Shown: positions 44,481 through 53,250 of the stretch, one piece after another | Layout of the letters: every line of letters begins with the position of its first letter | Position numbering within the stretch: the first letter of the stretch is position 1 | Assembly: GCF_034043515.1 (NCBI RefSeq) | Contig: NZ_CP138214.1 | Location: 1,550,001 to 1,614,000 of the forward strand | Length of the DNA: 64,000 nt | Reading direction: 5' to 3' | DNA from: Pseudomonas sp. MUP55 | GTDB taxonomy: Bacteria; Pseudomonadota; Gammaproteobacteria; Pseudomonadales; Pseudomonadaceae | Made by a program: the position numbers and the translations under genes | Notes under the pieces: model-generated | Database searches by the model: none | Seen by the model: only the letters and a program-made list of their open reading frames with translations | What the model was told of the DNA's origin: nothing

Positions 44481-45674
44481 ATGACGGCTCCCCTGAGCGG
44501 TATCAAGGTGATCGAGATCGGCACCCTGATTGCCGCGCCATTCGCGGCGCGAGTGATGGCCGAGTTTGGTGCCGAGGTAATCAAGATCGAAGCCATGGGG
44601 CAGGGCGATCCGCTTCGCAAATGGCGAAAGCTGCACGAAGGCACGTCGCTGTGGTGGTACCTGCAGTCGCGCAACAAGAAGTCCCTGGCCCTGGACCTCA
44701 AGTCGCCGGAAGGCTTGAGCCTGATCAAGCAATTGCTCGGCGACGCCGACGTGCTGATCGAGAACCTGCGCCCCGGTGGCCTGGAAAAACTCGGCTTGGG
44801 TTGGGACGTGCTGCACGCCCTCAACCCCAAGCTGACCCTGGTGCGCATCTCTGGCTATGGCCAGACCGGCCCCTATCGCGACCGCCCGGGCTTCGGTGCG
44901 ATTGGCGAGGCCATGGGCGGCATTCGCTACACCACCGGCAACCCGGATTCGCCCCCGGCGCGGGTCGGCGTGAGCCTGGGGGATTCCCTCGCGTCGTTGC
45001 ATGGCGTGATCGGCGCGCTGATGTCGCTGCTGCGGGTCAAGACCGGCCAGGGTGACGGGCAGATCGTCGACGTGTCCCTGGCCGAAAGCGTATTCAACCT
45101 GATGGAAAGCCTGGTGCCCGAATACGACATGCTGGGCCATGTGCGTGAGCGCAGCGGCGGCGCCTTGCCCGGTATCGCGCCGTCCAACACCTACCTGACC
45201 GCCGACGGCGCCTACGTGGTGATCGCCGGCAACAGCGACCCGATCTACAAACGCCTGATGACCACCATCGGCCGCGCCGACCTGGCCGAGGCGCCCGAGT
45301 TCGCCCACAACGACGGGCGTGCGGCAAAGAGTGGTTTGCTGGACGCGGCCATTACCCACTGGACCAGCAGCCTGCCCATCGAGCAGGTGCTCAGCGCCCT
45401 GGAGGCCGCCGAAGTGCCGGCCGGGCGTATCTATTCGGTGGCGGACATTGTCAGCGACCCGCACTACCAGGCGCGCGATATGTTGCTTGATGCCGAATTA
45501 CCCGGCGGTGTGTCGGTGAAGATGCCCGGCATCGTGCCCAAGCTCTCGGAAACACCCGGCGCGGTGAACTGGCAAGGCCCTGCGCTGGGTCAGCATACCG
45601 ATGACATCCTCGGCGGCCTGGGCCTGACCGGCACCGATATCCAACGTCTGAAAAATTCGGGAGTGGTGCAATGA
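44481..45674 (+). CDS. Class III CoA-transferase (CaiB/BaiF family)
   Basis: A 397-residue family III CoA-transferase. The catalytic Asp168 lies in GVSLGDSLASLHG, and the N-terminal block GTLIAAPFAARVMAEFGAEV and the loop ISGYGQTGPYRDRPGF are standard. Family members move CoA between dicarboxylates and hydroxy acids; in animals SUGCT uses succinyl-CoA to activate glutarate and 3-hydroxy-3-methylglutarate. The next gene overlaps by four bases and is an HMG-CoA lyase-like enzyme. This transferase may therefore activate free HMG or an analogue; the substrate is inferred. Confidence 0.87.
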   Translation: MTAPLSGIKVIEIGTLIAAPFAARVMAEFGAEVIKIEAMGQGDPLRKWRKLHEGTSLWWYLQSRNKKSLALDLKSPEGLSLIKQLLGDADVLIENLRPGGLEKLGLGWDVLHALNPKLTLVRISGYGQTGPYRDRPGFGAIGEAMGGIRYTTGNPDSPPARVGVSLGDSLASLHGVIGALMSLLRVKTGQGDGQIVDVSLAESVFNLMESLVPEYDMLGHVRERSGGALPGIAPSNTYLTADGAYVVIAGNSDPIYKRLMTTIGRADLAEAPEFAHNDGRAAKSGLLDAAITHWTSSLPIEQVLSALEAAEVPAGRIYSVADIVSDPHYQARDMLLDAELPGGVSVKMPGIVPKLSETPGAVNWQGPALGQHTDDILGGLGLTGTDIQRLKNSGVVQ

Positions 45675-46612
45675 TCACCGATTATTCCGACCCGTTGATC
45701 GTGCAGGAAGTCTCCCCGCGCGACGGCCTGCAAATCGAGCCGACCTGGGTCGACACCGCTGACAAGATCGCGCTGATCAACCAGCTTTCCCGCGCCGGTT
45801 TTTCGCGCATCGAAGCCGGATCGTTCGTCTCGCCCAAAGCCATACCGGCTCTGCGCGATGGCGAGCTGGTCTTTCAAGGCATCGAGCGCACGCCTGGGGT
45901 GATCTACGTGGCACTGATCCCCAATCTCAAAGGCGCCCAACGCGCTATCGCGTCCCGCGCCGATGAGCTGAACCTGGTGATGTCCGCCAGCCAGACCCAC
46001 AACCTGGCGAACATGCGCATGCGCTGCGAGGCGTCCCTGGCTGCCTTCGGCGATATCGCACGCTTTGCCGCCGACCACCCGGTGCGCCTCAATGGCAGCA
46101 TCGCCACCACCTTCGGCTGCCCGTTCGAAGGCAAGATCGACGAAGACCGGGTGCTGCAGATTGTCGATGCTTACCGCGAGCTGGGCATCCAGGGCATCAC
46201 CCTGGCGGACACCACCGGCATGGCCAATCCACGGCAGGTCGAGCGCTTGGTCAAGCGCGTGCTGGCGCGTATACCGGCGGGCGATCTGACCCTGCATTTC
46301 CATAACACCCGCGGCCTGGGCTTGTGCAATGTGCTGGCCGCCTACGAAGCCGGCGCGCGGCGTTTTGATGCGGCGCTCGGTGGCCTGGGCGGTTGCCCGT
46401 TCGCGCCGGGTGCGTCGGGCAATATCTGTACGGAAGACCTGGTCAACCTGTGCGAAGAGGTCGGCATTCACACCGGCATCGACCTGCCGCATCTGCTGCA
46501 CATGTCCCGCCGCCTGCCCGCGCTGCTGGGCCATGCATTGCCCGGCCAGGTGGCCAAGGCCGGGCGCAACAGTGACCTGCATCCACCGCCTGAATACATC
46601 GCCGCTTTGTAG
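45671..46612 (+). CDS. Hydroxymethylglutaryl-CoA lyase-family enzyme
   Basis: A 313-residue TIM-barrel lyase. The expected active-site residues are visible: Arg17-Asp18 (VSPRDGLQ), the metal His pair 209 and 211 (LHFHNTRG), and Cys242 in the glycine-rich loop GGCPFAPGASGNICTED. HMG-CoA lyases cleave HMG-CoA to acetoacetate and acetyl-CoA. The loop wording PFAPGASGN differs from the leucine-pathway type PYAKGASGN, so a related 3-hydroxyacyl-CoA is possible. It is co-translated with the CoA-transferase. Confidence 0.87.
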   Translation: MITDYSDPLIVQEVSPRDGLQIEPTWVDTADKIALINQLSRAGFSRIEAGSFVSPKAIPALRDGELVFQGIERTPGVIYVALIPNLKGAQRAIASRADELNLVMSASQTHNLANMRMRCEASLAAFGDIARFAADHPVRLNGSIATTFGCPFEGKIDEDRVLQIVDAYRELGIQGITLADTTGMANPRQVERLVKRVLARIPAGDLTLHFHNTRGLGLCNVLAAYEAGARRFDAALGGLGGCPFAPGASGNICTEDLVNLCEEVGIHTGIDLPHLLHMSRRLPALLGHALPGQVAKAGRNSDLHPPPEYIAAL

Positions 46613-46670
46613 ATTCGTACCAGACAACAAAAACAATCGGACGCCTGTGAGCAGTCCGCTGGAGACACAC

Positions 46671-48002
46671 ATGAACACTAATACGTTAGAGGCCGGCGCG
46701 CGCCTGGCTGCCGAGATCGACGCGGAAAAATCCCTGGTCAGCAAGGTCGCCTGGCGCCTGATGCCGCTGATCATGGTCTGCTATCTGTTCGCGTTTTTTG
46801 ACCGCATCAACATCAGCTTCGCCAAGTTCCAGTTGCAGGCGGATCTGAGCCTGAGTGACACCGCCTATGGCCTGGGCGCCGGCTTGTTTGTGGTGGGTTA
46901 CGTGATCTTCGAAGTGCCCAGCAACATGATGCTGTACAAGGTCGGCGCGCGGCGCTGGATCGCGCGGATCATGATGTCCTGGGGCCTGGCCACGGCGGCC
47001 ATGGTGTTTGTCACCGCCGAATGGCAGTTCTATGGGTTGCGCTTCATCATCGGCGCGATGGAGGCCGGGTTTGCACCGGGGGTGCTGTATTACCTGACGC
47101 TGTGGTTCCCGCAGCACTTCAGGGGGCGCATCACGTCAATGCTGTTTCTGGCGTCGGCGTTTGCGGGCCTGGTGGGCGCGCCGTTCTCCGGGCTGGTGCT
47201 GGAGCACCTCGACGGTGTGCTGCAGATGCGCGGCTGGCATTGGTTGTTCCTGCTCGGTGGCCTGCCGTGCATCGGCCTGGGCTTGCTGGTGCTGATGCTG
47301 CTCAAGGATCGCATTGAAGACGCCCATTGGCTGACGAGCGCCGAGAAGACCTTGCTGTCGAGCCGGATCGCCAAACATGAGCCCAACCAGCACGGCGGTT
47401 CGCTGTGGTCGGCGATGCGCATTCCCGGTTTCCTGATGCTGGGCTTCATCTACTTTCTGATTCAGGTCGCGTCCTACGGCCTGAACTTCTGGGCACCCCA
47501 GTTGATCCGCAGCGCCGGCACCCAGAGCCCGGTGATGATCGGCCTGCTCACGGCGATTCCCTACATATGCGGTGCGATCAGCATGGTGGTGATCGGACGC
47601 TTGTCGGACGCCACCGGTGAGCGCCGCAAGTTTGTCTGTGGGCTGGTGGTGCTCGGCGCGGTGGGGTTCTTCAGTGCCGGCATCTTCGCCGACCGCACCA
47701 CCTTCCTGATCATTGCCTTGGGCATGCTCGGTGCGGGCATCATCGCGTCGATCCCGACCTTCTGGACCCTGCCGCCCAAATTGCTGGCCGGTGCCGGCGC
47801 GGGGGCGGCGGGAGGGATCGCGGTGATCAATACCCTGGGTCAGTTCGGCGGCATTGTCAGCCCGGTGATGGTGGGGCGGATCAAGGACCTTACCGGCAGC
47901 ACCACGCCGGCGCTGTATGTGATCGGCGTGTGCGCGTTGCTGGCAGCCGCGTTGCTGCTGTGGGGCTTGCCGCACAAATTGCGCACCCTGGATAAGGGCT
48001 GA
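46671..48002 (+). CDS. MFS transporter, anion:cation symporter (ACS) family
   Basis: A 443-residue, twelve-helix permease. It opens WRLMPLIMVCYLFAFFDRIN, a hallmark of the ACS family that imports organic anions (tartrate, phthalate, hydroxyphenylacetate, glucarate). The ATG is preceded by GGAG at 7 bases. It is the third gene of the CoA-transferase/lyase operon and so the likely importer of that pathway's carboxylate. Its stop codon abuts the stop of the convergent DMT gene. Confidence 0.88.
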   Translation: MNTNTLEAGARLAAEIDAEKSLVSKVAWRLMPLIMVCYLFAFFDRINISFAKFQLQADLSLSDTAYGLGAGLFVVGYVIFEVPSNMMLYKVGARRWIARIMMSWGLATAAMVFVTAEWQFYGLRFIIGAMEAGFAPGVLYYLTLWFPQHFRGRITSMLFLASAFAGLVGAPFSGLVLEHLDGVLQMRGWHWLFLLGGLPCIGLGLLVLMLLKDRIEDAHWLTSAEKTLLSSRIAKHEPNQHGGSLWSAMRIPGFLMLGFIYFLIQVASYGLNFWAPQLIRSAGTQSPVMIGLLTAIPYICGAISMVVIGRLSDATGERRKFVCGLVVLGAVGFFSAGIFADRTTFLIIALGMLGAGIIASIPTFWTLPPKLLAGAGAGAAGGIAVINTLGQFGGIVSPVMVGRIKDLTGSTTPALYVIGVCALLAAALLLWGLPHKLRTLDKG

Positions 48003-48491
48003 TCAGCCAGCCGGTGCCAATGCACGGGCGGGTGTCGCGCTGAACTGAATCAGTGCCACGCCGCCCATCAACAGCAACGCCCCCAGCACGCGGGGCGTTG
48101 TGACTGGGCGCTGCGCCAGACCGAACAGCCCGAAGTGGTCGAGCAGCAGTGACGCCAGCATCTGCCCGGCCATGGCCAGGGCAATGAACCCGGAGGCGCC
48201 CAGCTTGGGCAGCAGCACCAGTGCCAGCGAGATAAAGCACACCCCGAATGCGCCACCGGCCCACATCCACAGCGGCGCCTGGGTGACAAGTGCCAGGCTC
48301 GGCAAGGGCAGGCGCAGCGCGATGATCACCGGCAGCAACACTATGATGCTCACCAACAGCGACGCCAGCGTCGCCCACAGCGGGTGGCCGAGCCCGCGAC
48401 CCAGGTTGGCGTTGATCGCACTTTGAAACGGCACCACGGCCCCGGCAATCACCGCCAGCAGCAACAAGCCCAGCCAATGCATTGTAGTCAT
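48003..48491 (-). CDS. DMT-superfamily transporter (DUF606/YdcZ type)
   Basis: A 162-residue membrane protein with five hydrophobic segments, the half-size drug/metabolite transporter form (DUF606). The motif PFQSAINANLGRGLGHPLWATLAS is diagnostic. These proteins may act as dimers; their substrates are unknown. It is divergent from a LysR gene, which may regulate it. The stop codon lies back to back with that of the MFS gene (TGATCA). Confidence 0.83.
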   Translation of the reverse strand: MTTMHWLGLLLLAVIAGAVVPFQSAINANLGRGLGHPLWATLASLLVSIIVLLPVIIALRLPLPSLALVTQAPLWMWAGGAFGVCFISLALVLLPKLGASGFIALAMAGQMLASLLLDHFGLFGLAQRPVTTPRVLGALLLMGGVALIQFSATPARALAPAG

Positions 48492-48559
48492 GTCGAATCT
48501 CCCAAAGGTTTTGCTGGACTCTAGGTTATTCGTCGCGCAAATTTAAATTCCAAGTTCTT

Positions 48560-49486
48560 ATGCCGAGCATGCAGCTGATGAATGATCTCAGGCGCATCGA
48601 CCTCAACCTGCTGGTGGTGCTCGATGCTTTGCTCAGCGAGCAACACGTCACCCGCGCCGCCGAACGGCTGCACCTGAGCCAACCGGCGGTCAGCCATGCG
48701 CTGGCGCGCTTGCGTGACCTGCTGGGTGATCCGTTGCTGGTGCGCCAGGGCGGCTCACTGATACCGACCGCCCGTGCGCTGGAGCTGGCCACGCCGTTGG
48801 CAGAGGCGCTGGCCCAGGTGCAGGCATTGCTGGCGCCGAACCGCTTTGACCCGGCTTTGGCCAAGCGTCGGTTTCGCGTGGCGATGTCGGACTACGGCGC
48901 GGCGATTTTCCTGCCTGGATTGGTGCGCCTGCTGCGCCATGAAGCGCCGGGTATTGACCTGCAGATCATCCAGGCCAGCCGCGAAGGCATGGTCGACGGC
49001 GTGCTCAATGGCGACCTGGACCTGGCCGCCGGGGTTTTCCCTGACCTGCCCGCCGAACTGCGCACCGCACCATTATTCGAAGAGCATTACACCTGCGTGG
49101 TCGACCGCGACAGCCTGCCGGCCACGGGTGTGCTGGACCTGCCCACCTACTTGTCACGCCCCCATGTCCTGCTGGAAATGCGCGGCAGCGGTACGCCGGA
49201 AATCGAGCGTGCGCTGGCCGCGATTCATGAGCGGCGGCACGTGGCCGTCAGCCTGCCGCACTGGGGCGTGGCGCCGCGGTTGATTCAGGGCACGGATTTG
49301 ATTCTGACGGTCTCGTCCCGAGGCCTGCTGAATGTTGATCATGCGCGTCTGATTGCGGTGCCACCGCCGTTTCATATTCCTTCATTTGCGTTCGAACTGG
49401 CCTGGCATGCGCGACGCGGTGGCGATGCAGGGTTGCAGTGGTTGAGTGGGCGGGTGCAAGGTGTGCTGTCTGGTCATGAACCCTAG
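48560..49486 (+). CDS. LysR-family regulator
   Basis: A 308-residue regulator with a standard HTH ([22 protein letters not shown], about 31-52) and a NodD/NahR-type opening [20 protein letters not shown]. It lies 68 bases from the divergent DMT gene, whose promoter it probably controls, and 10 bases before fosA in the same direction. The intergenic space includes the AT palindrome AATTTAAATT. Confidence 0.87.
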   Translation: MPSMQLMNDLRRIDLNLLVVLDALLSEQHVTRAAERLHLSQPAVSHALARLRDLLGDPLLVRQGGSLIPTARALELATPLAEALAQVQALLAPNRFDPALAKRRFRVAMSDYGAAIFLPGLVRLLRHEAPGIDLQIIQASREGMVDGVLNGDLDLAAGVFPDLPAELRTAPLFEEHYTCVVDRDSLPATGVLDLPTYLSRPHVLLEMRGSGTPEIERALAAIHERRHVAVSLPHWGVAPRLIQGTDLILTVSSRGLLNVDHARLIAVPPPFHIPSFAFELAWHARRGGDAGLQWLSGRVQGVLSGHEP

Positions 49487-49496
49487 GAAAAATACG

Positions 49497-49907
49497 ATGC
49501 TTTCAGGTCTCAACCACCTGACCCTGGCGGTCACCGATCTGCAATGCAGCATCCGTTTTTACCATGAGCGGTTGCAGTTTCGGCTTGAGGCCACCTGGGA
49601 TGACGGCGCCTACCTTTCGCTGCCTGGGCTGTGGTTATGTCTATCTCGCGACCCGCTGCGTCACCCGGTTGCCGCAGCCGATTACACGCACTATGCGTGG
49701 AGCGTCGAGGCGCATGATTTCGCAGGCGCGGTCGCACGCTTGCGGGACGCTGGTGTGGAAGAGTGGCGCGATAACCGCAGTGAAGGCGCCTCGTTCTATT
49801 TTCTTGACCCCGATGGCCATAAGCTCGAACTTCATGTGGGCGACCTGGCCTCGCGGCTGCAGGCTTGTCGCGCCAAGCCTTATGCCGGCATGAGGTTTTA
49901 TCCTTAG
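49497..49907 (+). CDS. fosA: Fosfomycin-resistance glutathione transferase FosA
   Basis: A 136-residue vicinal-oxygen-chelate enzyme that adds glutathione to fosfomycin. It has the FosA N-terminus [15 protein letters not shown], the metal ligands His7, His65 (DYTHYAW) and Glu111 ([11 protein letters not shown]), Thr9, and the K+/substrate region [17 protein letters not shown]. Agreement with P. aeruginosa FosA as I remember it is close along the whole length. The ATG at this position is the family start; earlier in-frame codons overlap the LysR gene. It is a chromosomal, probably intrinsic copy without mobile elements nearby. Confidence 0.92.
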   Translation: MLSGLNHLTLAVTDLQCSIRFYHERLQFRLEATWDDGAYLSLPGLWLCLSRDPLRHPVAAADYTHYAWSVEAHDFAGAVARLRDAGVEEWRDNRSEGASFYFLDPDGHKLELHVGDLASRLQACRAKPYAGMRFYP

Positions 49908-50157
49908 CCTGTTAAGGCAGCCCCTGCGCCTTTGAACGGCTATCGGTGGTGGGGGGGCGACGCCCAGCGTGCGCGTACGAGGTATCAGCGTCACGAAACC
50001 CTCATCGCCAAACGGTACGGCCAACAAGCCTGCCTGTTTTGGCCACGACCGTTCGTCGCACTGGAGAGTTTTTTCTAAACCTTTGCCGCCCGCAAAATTC
50101 GAATCCAGGGCGAGGTGCAATTGCCTCGCACTCATTTTTGCCCTGGAGGAACTCATC

Positions 50158-50685
50158 ATGAGCCGCATGGCTATCCGGTTACGCACCGCCAGTTTCGCGA
50201 TGCTGCTGGGCCTCGGCGCCAGCAATGCTTTCGCCCAGACGCCTGCCGAATTCATCGAGCAGGCTTCGGCCAAAGGCATGGCCGATATCGAAACCAGTCG
50301 CATGGCCCACGCCAGGACCTCGTCCCAGGAAATCAAGGATTACACCATCGAGGTGATCAACGAGCGCACCCTGGCCAACCAGCACTTGGCGGCTATTGCC
50401 AAAAAACTCGACTTGCCGGTGGCCCCGCGCGAGAAGATCGTGGACAAAGCCGAAACCCTGATGCCCGAACTCAAAGACGGCGACTCTTTCGACGCCGCCT
50501 ATACCGCGCAGCAGGTCAAGGAAAGTGAAGACGCCATTGCCCTGTTCAAGCAGGAAGGTGCGGCGTCGTCAGTGCCGGAGATAAAAGCACTGGTGGATGA
50601 AACACTGCCCAAGCTGGAGGAGCGTCTGCAAAAAGCCCGCGCCCTGGCGTCGACCTACGGCAAGGGGCACCAAGGCGACGGTTGA
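50158..50685 (+). CDS. DUF4142-domain periplasmic protein
   Basis: A 175-residue protein with a signal peptide (SFAMLLGLGASNAFA) and a ferritin-like helical DUF4142 domain (EFIEQASAKGMADIETSRMA, NQHLAAIAKKL). The family has no settled function and is often linked to stress. The ATG follows a GGAGGA site at 7 bases. The 250 bases before it show no other gene; an intrinsic terminator follows the stop. Confidence 0.87.
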   Translation: MSRMAIRLRTASFAMLLGLGASNAFAQTPAEFIEQASAKGMADIETSRMAHARTSSQEIKDYTIEVINERTLANQHLAAIAKKLDLPVAPREKIVDKAETLMPELKDGDSFDAAYTAQQVKESEDAIALFKQEGAASSVPEIKALVDETLPKLEERLQKARALASTYGKGHQGDG

Positions 50686-50702
50686 CCCTGTCGCTGGACA
50701 TG

Positions 50703-50740
50703 AAAACGGCGGTTGGATCCTCTCCAACCGCCGTTTTTTT
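50703..50740 (+). terminator. Intrinsic terminator shared by two convergent genes
   Basis: AAAACGGCGGTTGGA, a 4-base loop and TCCAACCGCCGTTTT form a long stem, followed by a T-run on the plus strand and, because the stem begins with A residues, a short T-run on the other strand. It lies 17 bases after the DUF4142 gene and meets the end of the convergent permease-like gene, so it can serve both. Confidence 0.93.
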
Positions 50741-51161
50741 ATGCCTGGTTCAAATCGGTTTTGTGCTGGGCAGCGTCGGCGGCGGGGCCGCTGCTGCTGT
50801 AGGGGTTCAAGCCGCCGGCTTTGCCGATATCGCGATATTCCTGGCGCAGTTTCTCAAGCTCTTTACGGTCCAGGCCGTCGAGGCTCAACACGGCGTTCTG
50901 CGCATCCTTGGACACACGCAACAACTCGTCGATCTTGATGTGCAGGATGTCATTGTCGCGGTTCTGGGTGTTCTGAATCAGGAACACCATCAGGAAGGTG
51001 ATGATGGTGGTCGACGTGTTGATGATCAATTGCCAGGTGTCGTTGTAGTGAAAGTACGGCCCGCTCAGGCTCCAGGCCAGGATCAACGCCACCGCCGTGT
51101 AGAACGTCCGGGGGCTCCCGGCCCAGCGCGAAAGGGTTTGGGAGACTGCGGAGAATTTCAT
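50739..51161 (-). CDS. Low-affinity iron permease-family membrane protein
   Basis: A 140-residue protein with two or three hydrophobic segments (FYTAVALILAWSLSGPYFHY; WQLIINTSTTIITFLMVFLI) and the family-typical QNTQNRDNDILHIKIDELL after them. The iron-permease name comes from a fungal relative; bacterial members are uncharacterised, so transport of iron should not be assumed. The ATG of MKFSAVSQ is preferred over a TTG five codons upstream. The stop lies inside the shared terminator. Confidence 0.82.
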   Translation of the reverse strand: MKFSAVSQTLSRWAGSPRTFYTAVALILAWSLSGPYFHYNDTWQLIINTSTTIITFLMVFLIQNTQNRDNDILHIKIDELLRVSKDAQNAVLSLDGLDRKELEKLRQEYRDIGKAGGLNPYSSSGPAADAAQHKTDLNQA

Positions 51162-51276
51162 GACCGTTTTCCTCAAAAGGGGTGATGAAAATACTGACCG
51201 CAGGCTGTCTCTGAAATTTCTTTTTACAACTTATTCTTTGGGCCAGAGACTCTGAGTCCTACTCCCGGTGTCGCCG

Positions 51277-51777
51277 TCAGAACGACATTTTTACCTGACT
51301 GCGGTCTTCGAGCGTCAACAGATACTGCTTAGCCTCAAGCCCTCCGGCGAATCCGGTCAGCCCGCCCGAAGCCCCCACCACTCGGTGACACGGTGCGATG
51401 ATCGAAATCGGATTGCGTCCGTTCGCTGCGCCGACTGCGCGCACGGCTTTCGGGTTGCCGATCTGCTGGGCAATCTGGCTGTAGCTGCGGGTTTCGCCGA
51501 AGGGAATGGTCAGCAACGCCTGCCAGACTTGTTTCTGAAAGTCGGTGCCGGCGAAGTCCAGCTCCAGCTCGAACTGGCGGCGTGTTCCGGCGAAGTATTC
51601 CGTCAGTTGACGTTCGGCTTCCACTAACACCGGGTTGTGGTTGGCCTCGACCCGTTCACCCAGGCGCACGCGGTTGGCGCGCTCTGTTTCCCACAGGATG
51701 GCGCCTAGCTTGCCCTGGCGGGCCACCAGGGTGAGCTCGCCGACAGGGGAGGGCATCAGTTTGTATTCATGGCGCAT
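51277..51777 (-). CDS. ogt: Methylated-DNA--protein-cysteine S-methyltransferase
   Basis: A suicide DNA-repair enzyme that accepts methyl or alkyl groups from O6-alkylguanine. The active site PCHRV carries the acceptor Cys (about residue 130 from this start), and the helix-turn-helix part FGETRSYSQIAQQIGNPKAVRAVG precedes it. I place the start at MRHEYKLMPSP (166 residues). An ATG four codons upstream is also possible, but it abuts its ribosome site GAGG without spacing. It is monocistronic. Confidence 0.92.
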   Translation of the reverse strand: MRHEYKLMPSPVGELTLVARQGKLGAILWETERANRVRLGERVEANHNPVLVEAERQLTEYFAGTRRQFELELDFAGTDFQKQVWQALLTIPFGETRSYSQIAQQIGNPKAVRAVGAANGRNPISIIAPCHRVVGASGGLTGFAGGLEAKQYLLTLEDRSQVKMSF

Positions 51778-51879
51778 GAGCGGGTTCATCCTCGAAGGAA
51801 TATGAAAGCGTACGACGCCACTCTAGGCCCGTTAGCGTCTGTGCAAACTACGTTTCTTGCGCTCGAATTCGTCGCCCGC

Positions 51880-52212
51880 CTAGACGTTGCCGTAGAGCCA
51901 GTGGCTTAAGTACGGATACCCAAAGAACCGCACACAATAATAGAGCGCCATCAGCACGGACGCTGTACTGAGCATTACCAACGACACAACGTTAAGCAAG
52001 GTGACAACCAGCGCGAACAGCGTCACGTGTCGGCTGGCGTGACGACGGGCAAACACCACCCCATAGGCCGACGCAGCGATTGCCCCGAGCGCCAGCCCTT
52101 GGCCCACGCCCAATGGCAGTCTCACCCAAGAAACCAACAGCGGCAGAATCACCACCCAACCGATCACCTGGAGCAGGATGGGTTTCGGCGTGTGTGGGTA
52201 AGGCTCAGACAT
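51880..52212 (-). CDS. Small membrane protein, unknown function
   Basis: Family not recognised. The 110 residues contain three hydrophobic stretches (LLQVIGWVVILPLLVSWV, GLALGAIAASAYGVVFA, TLFALVVTLLNVVSLVML), so it is an inner membrane protein. The reading frame is preceded by an A/G-rich stretch but no strong ribosome site. It is followed on the same strand by ogt after about 100 bases. Confidence 0.6.
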   Translation of the reverse strand: MSEPYPHTPKPILLQVIGWVVILPLLVSWVRLPLGVGQGLALGAIAASAYGVVFARRHASRHVTLFALVVTLLNVVSLVMLSTASVLMALYYCVRFFGYPYLSHWLYGNV

Positions 52213-52281
52213 TGTGCTATTCCTGATGTCGCGGGGGCGGAGAACGATCAGGGGGGATAGTAACCAGAAACAGGCGCAGCG

Positions 52282-52587
52282 CTAAAGTACGGTGTTCAGC
52301 GAAAACGGAATGCGCAACCCACCAATAGGCCCTTCGCGGACCCCGCACATCTCATCATGCACGCTGTGTTGCACCAGCACGCAGGGAAACGCGGGCAAGC
52401 CATGTAGCAGGTCGCGCAAGTGAGTGGTGGAGCGGATGCGCAGCGGCTGTTGATCATCGCCCAGCAGCGTCTTCTCGACGCTGTCCAGCCTGACCCGCGC
52501 CAGATAGAAGCCGCCCTCCAGCGAAAGCAACTGCAGCTCGGTGATGTGTCCCTTCACGGCCAGCTCGGTCAGCATTTGCACGTTCAT
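52282..52587 (-). CDS. DUF6482-family small protein
   Basis: A 101-residue soluble protein. The pattern ELQLLSLEGGFYLARVRL followed by PLRIRSTTHLRDLLHGL is one I associate with a small Pseudomonas family (DUF6482) sometimes mislabelled as a metal transporter ATPase; it has no ATPase motif. It begins 22 bases downstream of the DUF3833 lipoprotein gene and is probably in the same operon. Confidence 0.65.
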   Translation of the reverse strand: MNVQMLTELAVKGHITELQLLSLEGGFYLARVRLDSVEKTLLGDDQQPLRIRSTTHLRDLLHGLPAFPCVLVQHSVHDEMCGVREGPIGGLRIPFSLNTVL

Positions 52588-52609
52588 GACTCGACCCTCA
52601 TTCAGGTGT

Positions 52610-53134
52610 TTATTGACGCCGAAAAAACAACGTGACCTGACCCCATTCGACGCCGAACTTGGACATGCTCGAACGGTTGATCAAAGTGTCTTCGTCCATC
52701 AGGTACATCCAGTCGTCAAAGCTGACTTCGTACACCGAACCGTCTACCGGCAGGTTGAGCCGGTAGCGCCACCGCAGCGCGTTGCCGGCCACTTCGCCGA
52801 TGGCCTCGCCCACCACGTCGCCGGCCCGCCCACGCCAGCGATGCGGGCCATCGGGCGTGAGCGTCCATACCCGACGCTGACGCGTGCCGTCGCTGTACAG
52901 GAAGCGTTCGTCGAGAATCAGATTGTTGCCCTCGCGCCGGCTGGCAATATCCACTTCAAAGCGCTTGGCCACTTCGCCGGAACGCTTTTCGAAAATGCCC
53001 CAGGCCTTGACCGGTTTGCTGAAGAAGCGCTCCAGGTCCAGTGTCGGTTGCTGGTCGGCGTAGTGCTCGACGCCGACGCCGGTGCAACTGCACAAGCTCA
53101 GCATCAAGAACAGTGAAGCCAGAAGACGTGGCAT
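52610..53134 (-). CDS. DUF3833-family lipoprotein
   Basis: A 174-residue lipoprotein with lipobox CSC after LLASLFLMLSL (lipidated Cys about 17). The DUF3833 domain is recognised from LDLERFFSKPVKAWGIFEKRSGEV, the WRWRGRAGDVVGEAIGEV-like block and DDWMYLMDEDTLINRS. The function is unknown; in other bacteria this gene often lies near lipid or desaturase genes. An AT-rich promoter region with TATAAT on the minus strand precedes it. Confidence 0.82.
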   Translation of the reverse strand: MPRLLASLFLMLSLCSCTGVGVEHYADQQPTLDLERFFSKPVKAWGIFEKRSGEVAKRFEVDIASRREGNNLILDERFLYSDGTRQRRVWTLTPDGPHRWRGRAGDVVGEAIGEVAGNALRWRYRLNLPVDGSVYEVSFDDWMYLMDEDTLINRSSMSKFGVEWGQVTLFFRRQ

Positions 53135-53187
53135 GGCCCTGCTCCCTGATCGCGCCAGTCGTTATGCCCGCGCTCAAATGCTGATAC

Positions 53188-53212
53188 TTGTACATAATTA
53201 TATTTTTGTACA
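53188..53212. promoter_or_regulatory. Two TTGTACA repeats in an AT-rich promoter
   Basis: TTGTACA occurs at 53188-53194 and again at 53206-53212, 18 bases apart. Each contains the self-complementary TGTACA. TATAAT on the minus strand lies between them, suitable as the -10 of the DUF3833 gene. The 116-base gap is far richer in A and T than its surroundings. The sites could bind a regulator; none is identified. Confidence 0.4.
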
Positions 53213-53250
53213 GATTTATGGGGCCGGCGAGGAGACACGCGCTACGGGCG

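Noticed and set aside
49497..49907. fosA as an acquired resistance gene
   Set aside because: Composition matches the surroundings and no insertion sequence or integron part is near. It looks like an intrinsic chromosomal copy.
49908..50157. Possible gene remnant before the DUF4142 gene
   Set aside because: Short frames exist on both strands, but none resembles a family I know, and the DUF4142 promoter must lie here. Nothing supports a pseudogene.
51880..52587. Reading the DUF6482-type protein as a metal ABC transporter ATPase
   Set aside because: It is 101 residues long with no Walker A, Walker B or signature motif.
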